A stretch of DNA of 14,767 nucleotides from Chloroflexota bacterium. GTDB lineage: Bacteria; Chloroflexota; Dehalococcoidia; Tepidiformales; Tepidiformaceae. The notes beneath the pieces were generated by a model, which was not told the DNA's origin, did not search any database, and saw nothing but the letters and a program-made list of their open reading frames with translations. A program made the position numbers and the translations under genes. Positions 1-7,415 of the stretch are shown here, one piece after another (within the stretch, counting starts at the first letter, position 1; the number at the start of each line of letters is the position of its first letter). The stretch spans positions 1-14,767 of the forward strand of contig JAKALX010000044.1 in NCBI GenBank assembly GCA_021823905.1, read 5' to 3'.

Positions 1-423
1 GCCGCGACGCTGGGACGGACGCAGTTGCGGCGCATCGAAGAGTTCATCGAGGGTCGCACGCGGGTCGCCCAGCGCTACTTTGCCAACCTGCGAGACGAAG
101 AGCGGCTCATCCTCCCGCACTTCGACGAGGCCAACCGCCAGCCCTGGCACCTCTTCATGGTCCGCGTGAAGAACGAGGAATCCCCGGTTCAGCGCGACGA
201 CGTGATCCGCCAGCTCAACGAGCGCGGGATCGGCACCTCGGTGCACTTCATCCCGCTGCATTTCTTCACCGCCTACCGCGCGCTGGGCCGCTGGAACGAG
301 GGCGACTTCCCCGTCGCCGAGCGCATCTTCGCGGGCGCCATCAGCCTGCCGCTCTTCCCCAGCATGACCGACGCCGAGGTCGACGAGGTCTGCCAGGCGC
401 TGCGGGAAATCCTGCACCCGTGA
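1..423 (+). CDS. DegT/DnrJ/EryC1/StrS-family PLP-dependent sugar aminotransferase, C-terminal part
   Basis: The frame is open from the first base, so the N-terminal part, including the PLP-binding lysine, lies outside the window. The 140 residues present match the end of the DegT/DnrJ/EryC1/StrS family. They include a GIGTSVHFIPLHF stretch (about residues 75-87), followed by a tyrosine and a final helix of the type SLPLFPSMTDAEVDEV, which is the usual close of these enzymes. The family transfers an amino group to nucleotide-linked keto-sugars used for cell-surface glycans, lipopolysaccharide or glycosylated metabolites, in the cytoplasm. The exact sugar cannot be told from this fragment. The gene converges on the thioesterase, with 55 bases between the stop codons. 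Family assignment is firm and substrate is unknown. Confidence 0.88.
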   Translation, partial: AATLGRTQLRRIEEFIEGRTRVAQRYFANLRDEERLILPHFDEANRQPWHLFMVRVKNEESPVQRDDVIRQLNERGIGTSVHFIPLHFFTAYRALGRWNEGDFPVAERIFAGAISLPLFPSMTDAEVDEVCQALREILHP

Positions 424-428
424 ACTTG

Positions 429-445
429 CCCCGGTGGCCGCGGGG
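429..445. terminator. possible weak stem-loop between convergent genes
   Basis: CCCCG (429-433) can pair with CGGGG (441-445) around a seven-base loop, in the short gap between the aminotransferase stop and the end of the thioesterase gene. There is no T run on either side, so intrinsic termination is only a weak possibility. Confidence 0.2.
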
Positions 446-478
446 TAGGGGCTCTCCGTGCCCTCTTCCCCGAAACGT

Positions 479-871
479 TCAGGTTCGCGCCGGGAAGATC
501 GCGAACGTCCCCAGCGCCTTCGCGACCAGCCGTTCGCCGTTGCGCACCTCTGACTCGAGCACCGCGACGCGCCGTCCCTTGTTGATGACGCGCGTCTCGC
601 ACTCAAGCTCGCCGCCGGGCACCCCGGCCATGTAGACGATCTTGATCTCGATCGTGGCACACGACTCCTCCGGCTCGAGGAGCGAGTAAACGGCCGCGCC
701 CATCCCCTGGTCGGCCATGGCGTAAATGACGGCGCCATGCGCCACCCCATGCGGATTGAGGTGGATGGCAGAGACGGAAAGCCGGCAGCGGCTCGTCCCC
801 GTTCCACGCTCGGTCATCTCGAGGGCGATCAGCTTGCCGAAACCTTCGTCCGGTGCAGGCGGCCTTGGCAT
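479..871 (-). CDS. PaaI-like hotdog-fold acyl-CoA thioesterase
   Basis: This 130-residue protein has the size and signature of the hotdog-fold PaaI/YbgC-like thioesterases, which hydrolyse acyl-CoA or aryl-CoA thioesters in the cytoplasm. The signature HLNPHGVAHGAVIYAMADQG spans about residues 37-56. It holds the HG turn (His45-Gly46) and an Asp (Asp54) at the usual catalytic position of PaaI. The HGG of most relatives is HGA here. I chose ATG at 871. An in-frame GTG at 901 would add ten residues and overlap the end of the upstream Uma2 reading frame, and neither start has a clear ribosome site. The gene is last in a minus-strand group after two Uma2 genes. The acyl-CoA synthetase on the other strand is a possible functional partner, but nothing proves a link. 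Confidence 0.85.
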   Translation of the reverse strand: MPRPPAPDEGFGKLIALEMTERGTGTSRCRLSVSAIHLNPHGVAHGAVIYAMADQGMGAAVYSLLEPEESCATIEIKIVYMAGVPGGELECETRVINKGRRVAVLESEVRNGERLVAKALGTFAIFPART

Positions 872-881
872 CGCGCGGAGT

Positions 882-1565
882 CTAGGGATCAGGCCAGCCA
901 CGTGGCAACCAGGACGACCGCGCGAGCCTACGCGCCGCCGTCTCTGCCGCGCTGCTCTTCGAGCACCCCGCCAGGTCGCCCGCCAGCATCTTCCCGACCG
1001 CCAGTCGCAGCCCAGGGAAGACGCGGCTCTCGATCACCCCGCGCTCGTCCGGCTCAATGCGCGCGTAGCGGCCGTCCTTGAGTTCGAACCAGTCGATCGC
1101 TCCGTCGTATACCCGCCAGACGATGTACTCCTGTACGCCAGCCCGCCGGTAGACCTCCATCTTCGAGTGCAGATCGTAGGAGGCCGTTGTGTTCGAGATC
1201 TCCGCAACAAGCTCGGGCCCCGATTCGAGGTAGCCTTCCTCGCTCAGGATGGCCGTGCCATCGACTCGCCGCAGGTAGAGGTCCGGCTGCACCATCGTCC
1301 GAGGCCTCCGGCGCATGCTCGTGTTGTCGCCTCCGACGACCCCCGGATGAGCCGCGCGGTAGACTCCGAGCCATGCGGCCATGTCCAGATGCGGCTCGCC
1401 ATGGTGACTGCTTACCGGTGACGCCACGAATACCACTCCATCGATGAGCTCCGCCTTCTTGATCTCCGGGTGCGCTTCGTAGCGCCGCTCGAACTCGGCG
1501 AGCGTGAGCCGGTCGCCCGATTCCAGCGGCTCCGGCGCGGTGCGTAAGCGGGGAACTGCAACCAC
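882..1565 (-). CDS. Uma2-family (DUF820) PD-(D/E)XK nuclease-like protein, frameshifted at its C-terminus
   Basis: This protein belongs to the Uma2/DUF820 family, a PD-(D/E)XK restriction-endonuclease-like fold of mostly unknown biological role, common in cyanobacteria and Chloroflexota. The catalytic set is present: Asp95 in VQPDLYL, Glu122 in ELVAEIS and Lys135 in DLHSKMEVY, followed by the family hallmark GVQEYIVW. The start is GTG at 1565, with GGGAGG about seven bases upstream. It lies 12 bases after the stop of the neighbouring Uma2 gene, so the two probably form an operon. Up to Gly200 it parallels that neighbour. Then one base is missing near 966-970 and the frame runs on with unrelated residues to 882. 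With the base restored the protein would end VLEEQRGRDGGA at a stop at 928-930. The catalytic core is upstream of the shift, so activity may survive. Confidence 0.85.
   Translation of the reverse strand: MVAVPRLRTAPEPLESGDRLTLAEFERRYEAHPEIKKAELIDGVVFVASPVSSHHGEPHLDMAAWLGVYRAAHPGVVGGDNTSMRRRPRTMVQPDLYLRRVDGTAILSEEGYLESGPELVAEISNTTASYDLHSKMEVYRRAGVQEYIVWRVYDGAIDWFELKDGRYARIEPDERGVIESRVFPGLRLAVGKMLAGDLAGCSKSSAAETAARRLARSSWLPRGWPDP
978..1133 (-). repeat. near-identical block shared by the two Uma2 genes, copy A
   Basis: This 156-base segment matches 1620-1775 with six mismatches by my count, in the same orientation. Outside it, the upstream (5') parts of the two genes diverge sharply. It encodes the stretch from GVQEYIVWRVYDG to KMLAGDLAG. 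Confidence 0.8.
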
Positions 1566-1577
1566 CCTCTCGCCTCC

Positions 1578-2195
1578 CTAACGTGCCTGCCGCTGCTCTT
1601 CGAGAACGCCCGCCAGGTCGCCCGCCAGCATCTTCCCGACCGCCAGCCGCAGCCCGGGGAAGACGCGGCTCTCGATCACCCCGTGCTCGTCCGGCTCAAT
1701 GCGCGCGTAGCGGCCGTCCTTCAGTTCAAACCAGTCGATCGCCCCGTCGTATACCCGCCAGACGATGTACTCCTGCACCCCGGTCCGGCGGTAGACGTTC
1801 ATCTTGTCGTGGAGGTCGTACGACACCGTGCTCCCGGCGATTTCGACAACGAGCTCCGGGGCGCGATCAACGTAACCACGCTCATCAGCTTCGCCCGGCC
1901 GGAGTCGCAGCACCGCAACATCGGGCTGCACTTCGTTGTCGGCATCCAGGCGCACGGTCACGCCCGGGAACATCTCGACTCCAGGGTGGTCGTCGAGAAA
2001 CCGACCGATCCAGCGCTGGATGCTCCCGGCAGCGCGACTGTGTGACTTTCCCATTGGTGATGGCACGTACACGACTCCTTCGATGAGCTCCGCTCGCCGG
2101 ATCTCAGGATGCTGTTCGTAGCGCGCGTGGAACTCCGCCCGGGTCAGCCGGTCTCCGTTTTCGAGTGGCAGGATCGACGATGCGACGGTCGTCAC
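1578..2195 (-). CDS. Uma2-family (DUF820) PD-(D/E)XK nuclease-like protein
   Basis: This intact 205-residue member of the Uma2/DUF820 family has the usual length of the group. Probable active-site residues are Asp92 in VQPDVAVL, Glu118 in ELVVEIA and Lys131 in DLHDKMNVY, and the hallmark GVQEYIVWRVYDG follows. The frame is open upstream to 2414, but the GTG at 2195 is the better start. It is preceded by AGAGGAGAACGCC, a strong ribosome site at good spacing, and it gives the family's normal N-terminus with GDRLTRAEFHARYEQHPE. The gene leads a minus-strand group with a second Uma2 gene 12 bases downstream. It is divergent from the acyl-CoA synthetase. The cellular role of Uma2 proteins is not established, so only the fold is called here. 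Confidence 0.88.
   Translation of the reverse strand: MTTVASSILPLENGDRLTRAEFHARYEQHPEIRRAELIEGVVYVPSPMGKSHSRAAGSIQRWIGRFLDDHPGVEMFPGVTVRLDADNEVQPDVAVLRLRPGEADERGYVDRAPELVVEIAGSTVSYDLHDKMNVYRRTGVQEYIVWRVYDGAIDWFELKDGRYARIEPDEHGVIESRVFPGLRLAVGKMLAGDLAGVLEEQRQAR
1620..1775 (-). repeat. near-identical block shared by the two Uma2 genes, copy B
   Basis: This is the partner of the 978-1133 block, in the intact Uma2 gene. The homology is direct and in tandem, which favours recombination or gene conversion between the two genes. Confidence 0.8.
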
Positions 2196-2214
2196 GGCGT
2201 TCTCCTCTCTGGCA

Positions 2215-2280
2215 ATTCTACCATCGCGCGGGAACCTCCCGGCCCCGAAATTCGCCCCACGCCAGGCGCTACGGTAGAAT
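2215..2280. promoter_or_regulatory. divergent promoter region with mirrored TAGAAT boxes
   Basis: The 127-base gap between the Uma2 start (2195) and the acyl-CoA synthetase start (2323) holds ATTCTACC (2215-2222) and its exact reverse complement GGTAGAAT (2273-2280). Each gives a TAGAAT box reading outward or inward, close to a sigma-70 -10 element. The rightward box at 2275-2280 would place a start of transcription some 35 bases before the synthetase ATG. No convincing -35 box is visible for either direction. The pair could instead be two half-sites for a regulator. Confidence 0.3.
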
Positions 2281-2322
2281 CGCCGACGCACACTTCCCCA
2301 CCCGTCCAATTCCGGAGAACCG

Positions 2323-3900
2323 ATGAACACAATCGAATTCCTGCAGATCTCGTCGGCCGTTGTCCCCGACCGGGAGGCGCTCGTCGAGTTCGGCGGAAGC
2401 AACAAGCGCATCACCTACATGGAGATGCTTCCGCTCGTGACGAAGCTGGCGAACGCCCTCCAGGGGCTCGGCATCGAGAAGGGCCAGAAGGTCGCCGTCA
2501 TGTCGGTGAACAGCGCCGACTACGTGCTCTCCTACTACGCCTGCGCCATGCTCGGCGTGACCTTCGTGCCCCTCAACTACCGCGCCAAGGACGAAGAGCT
2601 CACCCACATGCTCAACGTCTCCCAGTGCCAGGCGCTCTTCGTCTCGGACCGCTACCTCGACCTCGTCGACCGCATCCGGCCGACGCTGACCCACACGCAG
2701 CACTTCATCGCCTACAGTGGCCGCCAGGACAGCTACGTCGACTACGAACAGCTCATCGCCAACGCCTCGGAAGACGACATCTGGGTCGAGGTCGAAGACC
2801 ACGATCCGACGATCATCATCTTCACGAGCGGCACGACGGCGCTGCCCAAGGGCGTCATGCTCGCCTACAAAGACATGACCGCCTACGTCATGAACCAGCC
2901 GCCGGCCGACCCGGAGATCCACGACAAGCTCCTGGTCTCGGCGCCGTTCTTCCACGTCGCGGGCGCCACCGCGATGATGCTCGCGATCTGGAGCGGCCGG
3001 ACGCTCGTCATCCTGCCGTCGTTTACGCCCGAAGCCTGGCTCCAGGCGGTCGAGCAGGAGAAAGCGTCGTTTGCGTTCGTCGTGCCAACGATGCTCAAGC
3101 GCATCATGGAAGTGCCGGACTTCGACAAATACGACATCTCGAGCATGAAAAGCATCACCTACGGCGCCGCGCCGATGCCGTACGAGGTCGTCCGGCGGGC
3201 GTGCGACGTCTTCCCGCCGAAGGGCATCGGCCTGGTCAACGCCTACGGCCAGACCGAATCGACCGCGACGCTGACCTTCCTCGGGGCCGAGGACCACGAC
3301 CTGAGCGAGGACACGGCCATCAAGGAGCAGCGCCTTCGCTCAGTTGGGCGCCCGATGCCGGACGTTGAGCTCGGGATCATGGACGAGCGCAACACCCTCC
3401 TTCCGCCGGGCCAGGAGGGCGAGATCTGCGTCCGTTCGGACCGCGTGATGAAGGGCTATTACAAGCAGGAAGACGCGACGAGCACGGCGATCATCGACGG
3501 CTGGCTGCATACCGGCGATGTCGGCAAGATCGACGAAGGCGGCTACCTGTTCATCACCGGCCGCAAGAAGGACCTGATCATCCGCGGCGGCGAGAACATC
3601 TCCCCCGGCGAGATCGAGAACGTGCTCGAGGACCACCCGAAGGTCGAAGAGGCGGCGGTTATCGGCGTGCCCGACCCCGAGTGGGGCGAGGTCGTGAAGG
3701 CGATCGTCGTGCCGCGCGAGGGCGAGACCGTGACGCAGGACGAGCTCACGGCGTACTGCAAGAGCCGCCTGGCCTCGTTCAAGGCGCCGACCTACTACTC
3801 GATCGTCGCCGAGCTGCCGCGCAACGCCATGGGCAAGGTGCTGAAGACGGACCTGCGCAAGAGCTACGGCACGGCGACGAACGAGCGGGTGGAGGCGTAA
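2323..3900 (+). CDS. acyl-CoA synthetase (AMP-dependent synthetase/ligase, FadD-like)
   Basis: This 525-residue class I adenylate-forming enzyme would activate a carboxylic acid with ATP to an acyl-adenylate and then transfer the acyl group to CoA, in the cytoplasm or at the membrane face. The family motifs appear in order. The phosphate-binding loop FTSGTTALPKG is at about residues 167-177. YGQTEST follows near 308, and GWLHTGDVG near 393-401. The hinge GRKKDLIIRGGENISPGEIE starts at 413. The C-terminal catalytic lysine is Lys505 in NAMGKVLK. The ATG at 2323 follows GGAGAACC at good spacing. The motifs fit medium- or long-chain fatty acid, or aromatic acid, ligases, and chain specificity cannot be read. 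It appears to be a single-gene unit, with a convergent regulator downstream. Confidence 0.93.
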   Translation: MNTIEFLQISSAVVPDREALVEFGGSNKRITYMEMLPLVTKLANALQGLGIEKGQKVAVMSVNSADYVLSYYACAMLGVTFVPLNYRAKDEELTHMLNVSQCQALFVSDRYLDLVDRIRPTLTHTQHFIAYSGRQDSYVDYEQLIANASEDDIWVEVEDHDPTIIIFTSGTTALPKGVMLAYKDMTAYVMNQPPADPEIHDKLLVSAPFFHVAGATAMMLAIWSGRTLVILPSFTPEAWLQAVEQEKASFAFVVPTMLKRIMEVPDFDKYDISSMKSITYGAAPMPYEVVRRACDVFPPKGIGLVNAYGQTESTATLTFLGAEDHDLSEDTAIKEQRLRSVGRPMPDVELGIMDERNTLLPPGQEGEICVRSDRVMKGYYKQEDATSTAIIDGWLHTGDVGKIDEGGYLFITGRKKDLIIRGGENISPGEIENVLEDHPKVEEAAVIGVPDPEWGEVVKAIVVPREGETVTQDELTAYCKSRLASFKAPTYYSIVAELPRNAMGKVLKTDLRKSYGTATNERVEA

Positions 3901-4007
3901 GGCGCAACGTGCAAGCGCGTCCGGTAGCCGTGGGCCACTGTGCCCGCAGCGAACCGCACGGAACGTCATCAATGGCGCCGGCGGAACATCGGTTCGCGGA
4001 TCCTGGT

Positions 4008-4030
4008 GCCGGTGCGGAGAGCGCACCGGC
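4008..4030. terminator. GC-rich hairpin between convergent genes
   Basis: GCCGGTGC (4008-4015) pairs perfectly with GCACCGGC (4023-4030) around a seven-base loop. It lies in the 165-base gap between the acyl-CoA synthetase and the convergent ArsR-like gene, where a bidirectional terminator is expected. No T run follows, so termination efficiency is uncertain. The rest of the gap holds no gene that I can support. Confidence 0.5.
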
Positions 4031-4065
4031 CCGCCCCCAATAACTCCCGCCACGCGCAGGCTTGG

Positions 4066-4404
4066 CTAGCTCTGGCGAGGTTCGGGCGACTCCGCGAGCA
4101 GTTGCCGCTGCTGGGCAAGCTGACACTCGAACAGCGCTCGGGCCCCGTCAAGGACAACGAACACCGCCGCGTCGGCCACGGAGTACGACACGTTGGCGCC
4201 CTCGCGTTGCGCCACGACAAGACTGCGCGCGCGCAGGACCGCGAGATGTTGCGACAGGTTAGAGGACTCGACCCCGACCCTGCGCTGAAGCTCTGAAACA
4301 GTCAGGCTGCCGGCCGTGCGCAGCTCTTCGAGGATGTGAATCCTGGTCGGGCTGGCGAGACTCCGAAACAAATCCGCCTTGAACTCGCGCAGGTTCCGTG
4401 CCAT
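4066..4404 (-). CDS. ArsR-family winged helix-turn-helix transcriptional regulator
   Basis: This 112-residue protein has the ArsR/SmtB winged-helix fold. A dimerisation helix leads into LFRSLASPTRIHILEEL (residues 12-28). The recognition region VGVESSNLSQHLAVLR (about 43-58) follows, and then a beta-wing around EGANVSYSV. The metal-binding ELCxC motif of arsenic sensors is missing, and the only cysteine (in the C-terminal helix) is isolated, so a classic metal sensor is unlikely. The ATG at 4404 follows GAGGGGGA at good spacing. The gene is divergent from the hydrogenase operon, with a palindrome in the shared 81-base gap, and probably controls the operon and itself. From memory, its recognition helix resembles M. 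tuberculosis Rv0081, which also sits beside a group 4 hydrogenase set. Family is firm; target and signal are inferred. Confidence 0.9.
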   Translation of the reverse strand: MARNLREFKADLFRSLASPTRIHILEELRTAGSLTVSELQRRVGVESSNLSQHLAVLRARSLVVAQREGANVSYSVADAAVFVVLDGARALFECQLAQQRQLLAESPEPRQS

Positions 4405-4421
4405 CGGCCGTCCCCCTCACA

Positions 4422-4450
4422 TTGCCTGCAAGATTTCTAATTTCTAGAAT
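4422..4450 (+). promoter_or_regulatory. sigma-70-like promoter of the hydrogenase operon
   Basis: TTGCCT (4422-4427) and TAGAAT (4445-4450) are separated by exactly 17 bases in an unusually AT-rich patch. Transcription would begin near 4457, giving a leader of about 29 bases before the hyfB GTG. The -10 box lies inside the palindrome described next. Confidence 0.55.
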
Positions 4451-4455
4451 ATTAG
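4437..4455. promoter_or_regulatory. AT-rich palindromic operator candidate for the ArsR-like regulator
   Basis: CTAATTTCTAGAATATTAG has outer arms CTAAT and ATTAG and an inner perfect palindrome TTCTAGAA (4442-4449). It overlaps the -10 box of the hydrogenase promoter and lies 33 bases before the ArsR-like start. AT-rich imperfect inverted repeats of this type are usual ArsR-family operators. Occupation would block the promoter, so repression is the simplest reading. Confidence 0.5.
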
Positions 4456-4485
4456 CATCTTCTCAGATGTGCAGGCTACGTTCCC

Positions 4486-6465
4486 GTGGAGCAACTGACC
4501 GCCGTCGCGCTCGTCACCCTGCTCGCCGCCAGTGCTGTTGAATTGAGTGGCGCGCTGCCACGGTTGCGCGCGGGCTACTGGCTCTCGGCAGCCGCCGCTC
4601 TCGCCGCCCTCGCCGGCTTCGTCTGGCTCCTCGCCGCCGGCGGGACCGTGGCTTTCGACCTGTGGTCGCCGGCGCCGTCGCTCGACCTGCGGTGGCACAT
4701 GGACGGTTTGGGTGCGTTCCTCGGCGCGGTGGTGGCGCTGGTCGCGGTCTTCTCGTCGGTGTTTGCCGTCCGCTATTCGCATCCGCGGCGGCTGGATGAC
4801 GCCGTCTACCCACTCTTCCTGCTGAGCATGATCGGCGTCGCCGGAGCCGGGAACGTCTTCAGCTTCTTCCTCATGTGGGAGCTCATGGCGTTGACGAGCT
4901 TCCTGCTCGTCCTTGGCGACGGGAGGTCGCACACGCAACGTGTCGCCGCCCTGCTCTACCTCGGGATGACCCACGTGGCCACCGTCCTCGCCATGACGTC
5001 GCTGCTGCTGCTGGCCCACGCCGCGGGGAGCCAGGAGTTCGGCGTTATGGGCTCTTCGGCGGCGGCTCCCGGCGCCCGGACCTCGCTCGCGATGATGCTC
5101 GCGCTGGCCGGCTTCGGAACCAAGGCGGGCCTTGTGCCGCTGCACATCTGGCTGCCACGCGCTCACCCGGTCGCGCCGTCTCACGTCTCGGCGCTGATGT
5201 CGGCCGCGATGGTGAGCACGGGAATCTACGGGATCACCCGTGTCGGGTTCGATCTCCTCGGACCCGGCGAGGCCTGGTGGGGCATCGCGCTCATGGTCGT
5301 CGGTGCGATTACGGCGACGCTTGGAATTCTTTATGCGCTGATGGAGCGCGACATGAAACGCGGGCTGGCCTACAGCACGGTGGAGAACATGGGCATTGTC
5401 ACCCTCGCCCTCGGCGTCGCGCTCTCGTTCCGCGCGGCGGGGGCTGACGGGCCAGCGGCGGCGGCGCTCATGGCCGGCCTCGTCCACACCGTGAACCACT
5501 CGCTCCTCAAGAGCCTGCTCTTCCTCGGCGCGGGGGCGGTCCAGCACGGCGCTCACTCGCTCGACCTCGACCGGCTCGGCGGGCTCATCCGGGCCATGCC
5601 CCTGACCGGGGCAGCGATGCTCGTCGGCGCGCTCGGCCTGGCGTCCGTGCCGCCGCTGAACGGCTTCGTGGGAGAATGGATGCTGGCGCGAAGCCTCCTC
5701 TCGCTCGCGGGGAGCGACGCCAGCGTTGTCACCGGGCTGGTGGCCGCGGGTGCGCTCGCGTTACTTGCGCTGACCGCCGGTCTTGCGCTCGCGTGCTTCG
5801 TTCGCCTTTTCGGGATGGCGTTCCTCGGCGTGGCACGGTCGGTCGAAACGCGGCCGGTTCGAGAGGCGCCCACGTTGATGACGCTGCCTCTGCTTGGGCT
5901 CGCGCTACTCTCGCTGGCCGCCGGCGCCGGAGCACCTGGCCTCGTGCGCCTGTTGCGCGGCGTGCCGGAGGCGCTCCTCAGCTCACGCGGGGCGAGCCTT
6001 GAGGACGCCCACCGCGTCGCACTGTCCGGTGGTGGCAGCTTCTCACCGCTTGTCGTCGCTCTTGCCCTGCTGGTGCTGGCGCCCCTGCCATGGATCCTGC
6101 TGCGGCTGTCGTTCGGCGCAACGAGCCGGAAGCGCGCCCCGGTCTGGACAACCGGCGGCAGCTTCGCACCAACCATGCAGTATTCCGCAACATCGATGTC
6201 GAAGCCGCTCCGCCTCTTCTTCAAGCGCGTGTTGCTGCCGGAGCGCCAGGTCACGGTCGAGTACCACGGCTCGTCGCCATTGCTTCGCCGCGTCCATTAC
6301 GCCGGACGTGTGCCCGCGGTGGTTGAAGAACGCGTTTACCTGCCCATGCATTCCCTGGCGATCTGGTCCGCCCGGCGGATCCGTGCACTCCAGAACGGGA
6401 GCGTCGAGTTTTACCTGCTCTACGTCTTCATCGCGCTCGCCGCCCTGCTGGCGGTGGCGCGATGA
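4486..6465 (+). CDS. hyfB: hydrogenase-4 subunit B-like antiporter-type membrane protein
   Basis: This 659-residue, many-helix protein belongs to the proton-translocating NuoL/NuoM/MrpA-like family and is close in length to E. coli HyfB. It should carry ions across the membrane, driven by the hydrogenase. Key charged residues of the family are kept: Glu132 in LMWELMALTSF, Lys213 in GFGTKAGLVPLH, and His334, His338 and Lys342 in HTVNHSLLKS. The C-terminal soluble part has WTTGGSFAPTMQYSATSMSK, typical of HyfB and not of NuoL. The GTG at 4486 has no strong ribosome site, only a weak CAGG, and no better start is available without losing the first helix. It is the first gene of the operon, and its stop overlaps the next start as ATGA. 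Confidence 0.9.
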   Translation: MEQLTAVALVTLLAASAVELSGALPRLRAGYWLSAAAALAALAGFVWLLAAGGTVAFDLWSPAPSLDLRWHMDGLGAFLGAVVALVAVFSSVFAVRYSHPRRLDDAVYPLFLLSMIGVAGAGNVFSFFLMWELMALTSFLLVLGDGRSHTQRVAALLYLGMTHVATVLAMTSLLLLAHAAGSQEFGVMGSSAAAPGARTSLAMMLALAGFGTKAGLVPLHIWLPRAHPVAPSHVSALMSAAMVSTGIYGITRVGFDLLGPGEAWWGIALMVVGAITATLGILYALMERDMKRGLAYSTVENMGIVTLALGVALSFRAAGADGPAAAALMAGLVHTVNHSLLKSLLFLGAGAVQHGAHSLDLDRLGGLIRAMPLTGAAMLVGALGLASVPPLNGFVGEWMLARSLLSLAGSDASVVTGLVAAGALALLALTAGLALACFVRLFGMAFLGVARSVETRPVREAPTLMTLPLLGLALLSLAAGAGAPGLVRLLRGVPEALLSSRGASLEDAHRVALSGGGSFSPLVVALALLVLAPLPWILLRLSFGATSRKRAPVWTTGGSFAPTMQYSATSMSKPLRLFFKRVLLPERQVTVEYHGSSPLLRRVHYAGRVPAVVEERVYLPMHSLAIWSARRIRALQNGSVEFYLLYVFIALAALLAVAR

Positions 6466-7415
6466 ACGACGCGGCTGCCTCGGTCCTGCTTGGCGCAGCG
6501 CAGTTGTTGTTCCTCGTCGCGGCGTCGCCGCTGCTTCAGGGGGCGATCCGCAAGCTGAAGGCACGGCTCCAGTCGCGCCAGGGGCCTCCGCTCCTTCAGA
6601 GCTACCATGACCTCGCCAAGCTGTTCTCGCGCTCCGAAATGGTTTCCGCGACGGCCTCCGTTTTCCAGCTGGCGGCGCCGTGGGTGGTGCTGGGTGCAAC
6701 GCTGGCCGCGGCGCTGTACGTCCCGATGTTCGCGGCAACGACGCCACTGACGCGCGACGGCGACCTGCTCGTTGTGATCGGGCTGTTCGCGCTGGCCCGC
6801 GCGGCTCTGACACTCGGCGCGCTCGACAGCGGCAGCACGTTCGGGCACATGGGAAGCAGCCGCGAACTCGCCGTGGGCGCCCTCGTCGAACCAGCGCTCA
6901 TACTCGGGCTTGGTTCGCTCGCGCTCGCCACGGGAACAACCCGCCTGGGAGAGATCGTGGCCGCCGGCGCCCACGACGGCCTTGGGTTCTTCAATCTTCC
7001 GTGGGCGTTGGCGCTTCTAGCCCTCGCTGTCGTCACCCTCGCCGAGACCGGCCGCATCCCCGTCGATAACCCCGACACGCACCTCGAGGTCACGATGATC
7101 CACGAGGCGATGCTCCTGGAGCACTCGGGCAGGAGCCTTGGCGTCCTCCACCTGGCTGCCATGACCAAGCAACTCCTCCTCGCCTGCCTTATCGCCAACC
7201 TCTTCTTCCCAACCGGCCTGAGAGCGGACCCCGGCCTCGCCTCGTATCTCACTGGCGCGGCCTTGCTGGTCGTGAAGGTTTCGGTCGTTGGCGTCGCCCT
7301 CGCCGTCGTCGAATCGATCTACGCGAAGATGCGGTTGTACGAGCTGCCCGACCTCATCGGCTCTGCCTCTCTGGCGGGTCTCGTCGCCATGGCAATCACG
7401 GTGTGGCAGCGATGA
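6462..7415 (+). CDS. hyfC: hydrogenase-4 subunit C-like (NuoH/HycD-type) membrane anchor
   Basis: This 317-residue membrane protein is homologous to NuoH, HycD and HyfC, the subunit that docks the hydrogenase module on the membrane and forms the entrance of the ion path. The hallmark loop ETGRIPVDNPDTHLEV, running into TMIHEAMLLEHSG (about residues 195-223), is intact, with its conserved acidic residues. An N-terminal LLFLVAASPLLQGAIRKLKA and RQGPPLLQSYHDLAKLF (about residues 37-53) also match the family, the latter being the NuoH loop that follows the first helix. It starts at an ATGA overlap with hyfB and ends in an ATGA overlap with hyfE, so translation is probably coupled. The order matches E. 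coli hyf and the length is normal. Confidence 0.93.
   Translation: MNDAAASVLLGAAQLLFLVAASPLLQGAIRKLKARLQSRQGPPLLQSYHDLAKLFSRSEMVSATASVFQLAAPWVVLGATLAAALYVPMFAATTPLTRDGDLLVVIGLFALARAALTLGALDSGSTFGHMGSSRELAVGALVEPALILGLGSLALATGTTRLGEIVAAGAHDGLGFFNLPWALALLALAVVTLAETGRIPVDNPDTHLEVTMIHEAMLLEHSGRSLGVLHLAAMTKQLLLACLIANLFFPTGLRADPGLASYLTGAALLVVKVSVVGVALAVVESIYAKMRLYELPDLIGSASLAGLVAMAITVWQR

Noticed and set aside
2269..3297. Long minus-strand open frame opposite the acyl-CoA synthetase
   Set aside because: It is rich in Arg, Asp and His with no domain, and lies fully opposite a gene with all family motifs. It is a high-GC shadow.
4066..4404. Arsenic or metal sensor role for the ArsR-like protein
   Set aside because: The ELCxC motif is missing and there is only one cysteine.
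4456..4469. Small hairpin CATCT-TCTC-AGATG in the hyfB leader as a riboswitch or attenuator
   Set aside because: A five-base stem with no conserved motif is easily due to chance.
4444..5556. Minus-strand open frame of 370 codons opposite hyfB
   Set aside because: Composition is low-complexity charged residues, and it overlaps the promoter region and a clear membrane protein gene.
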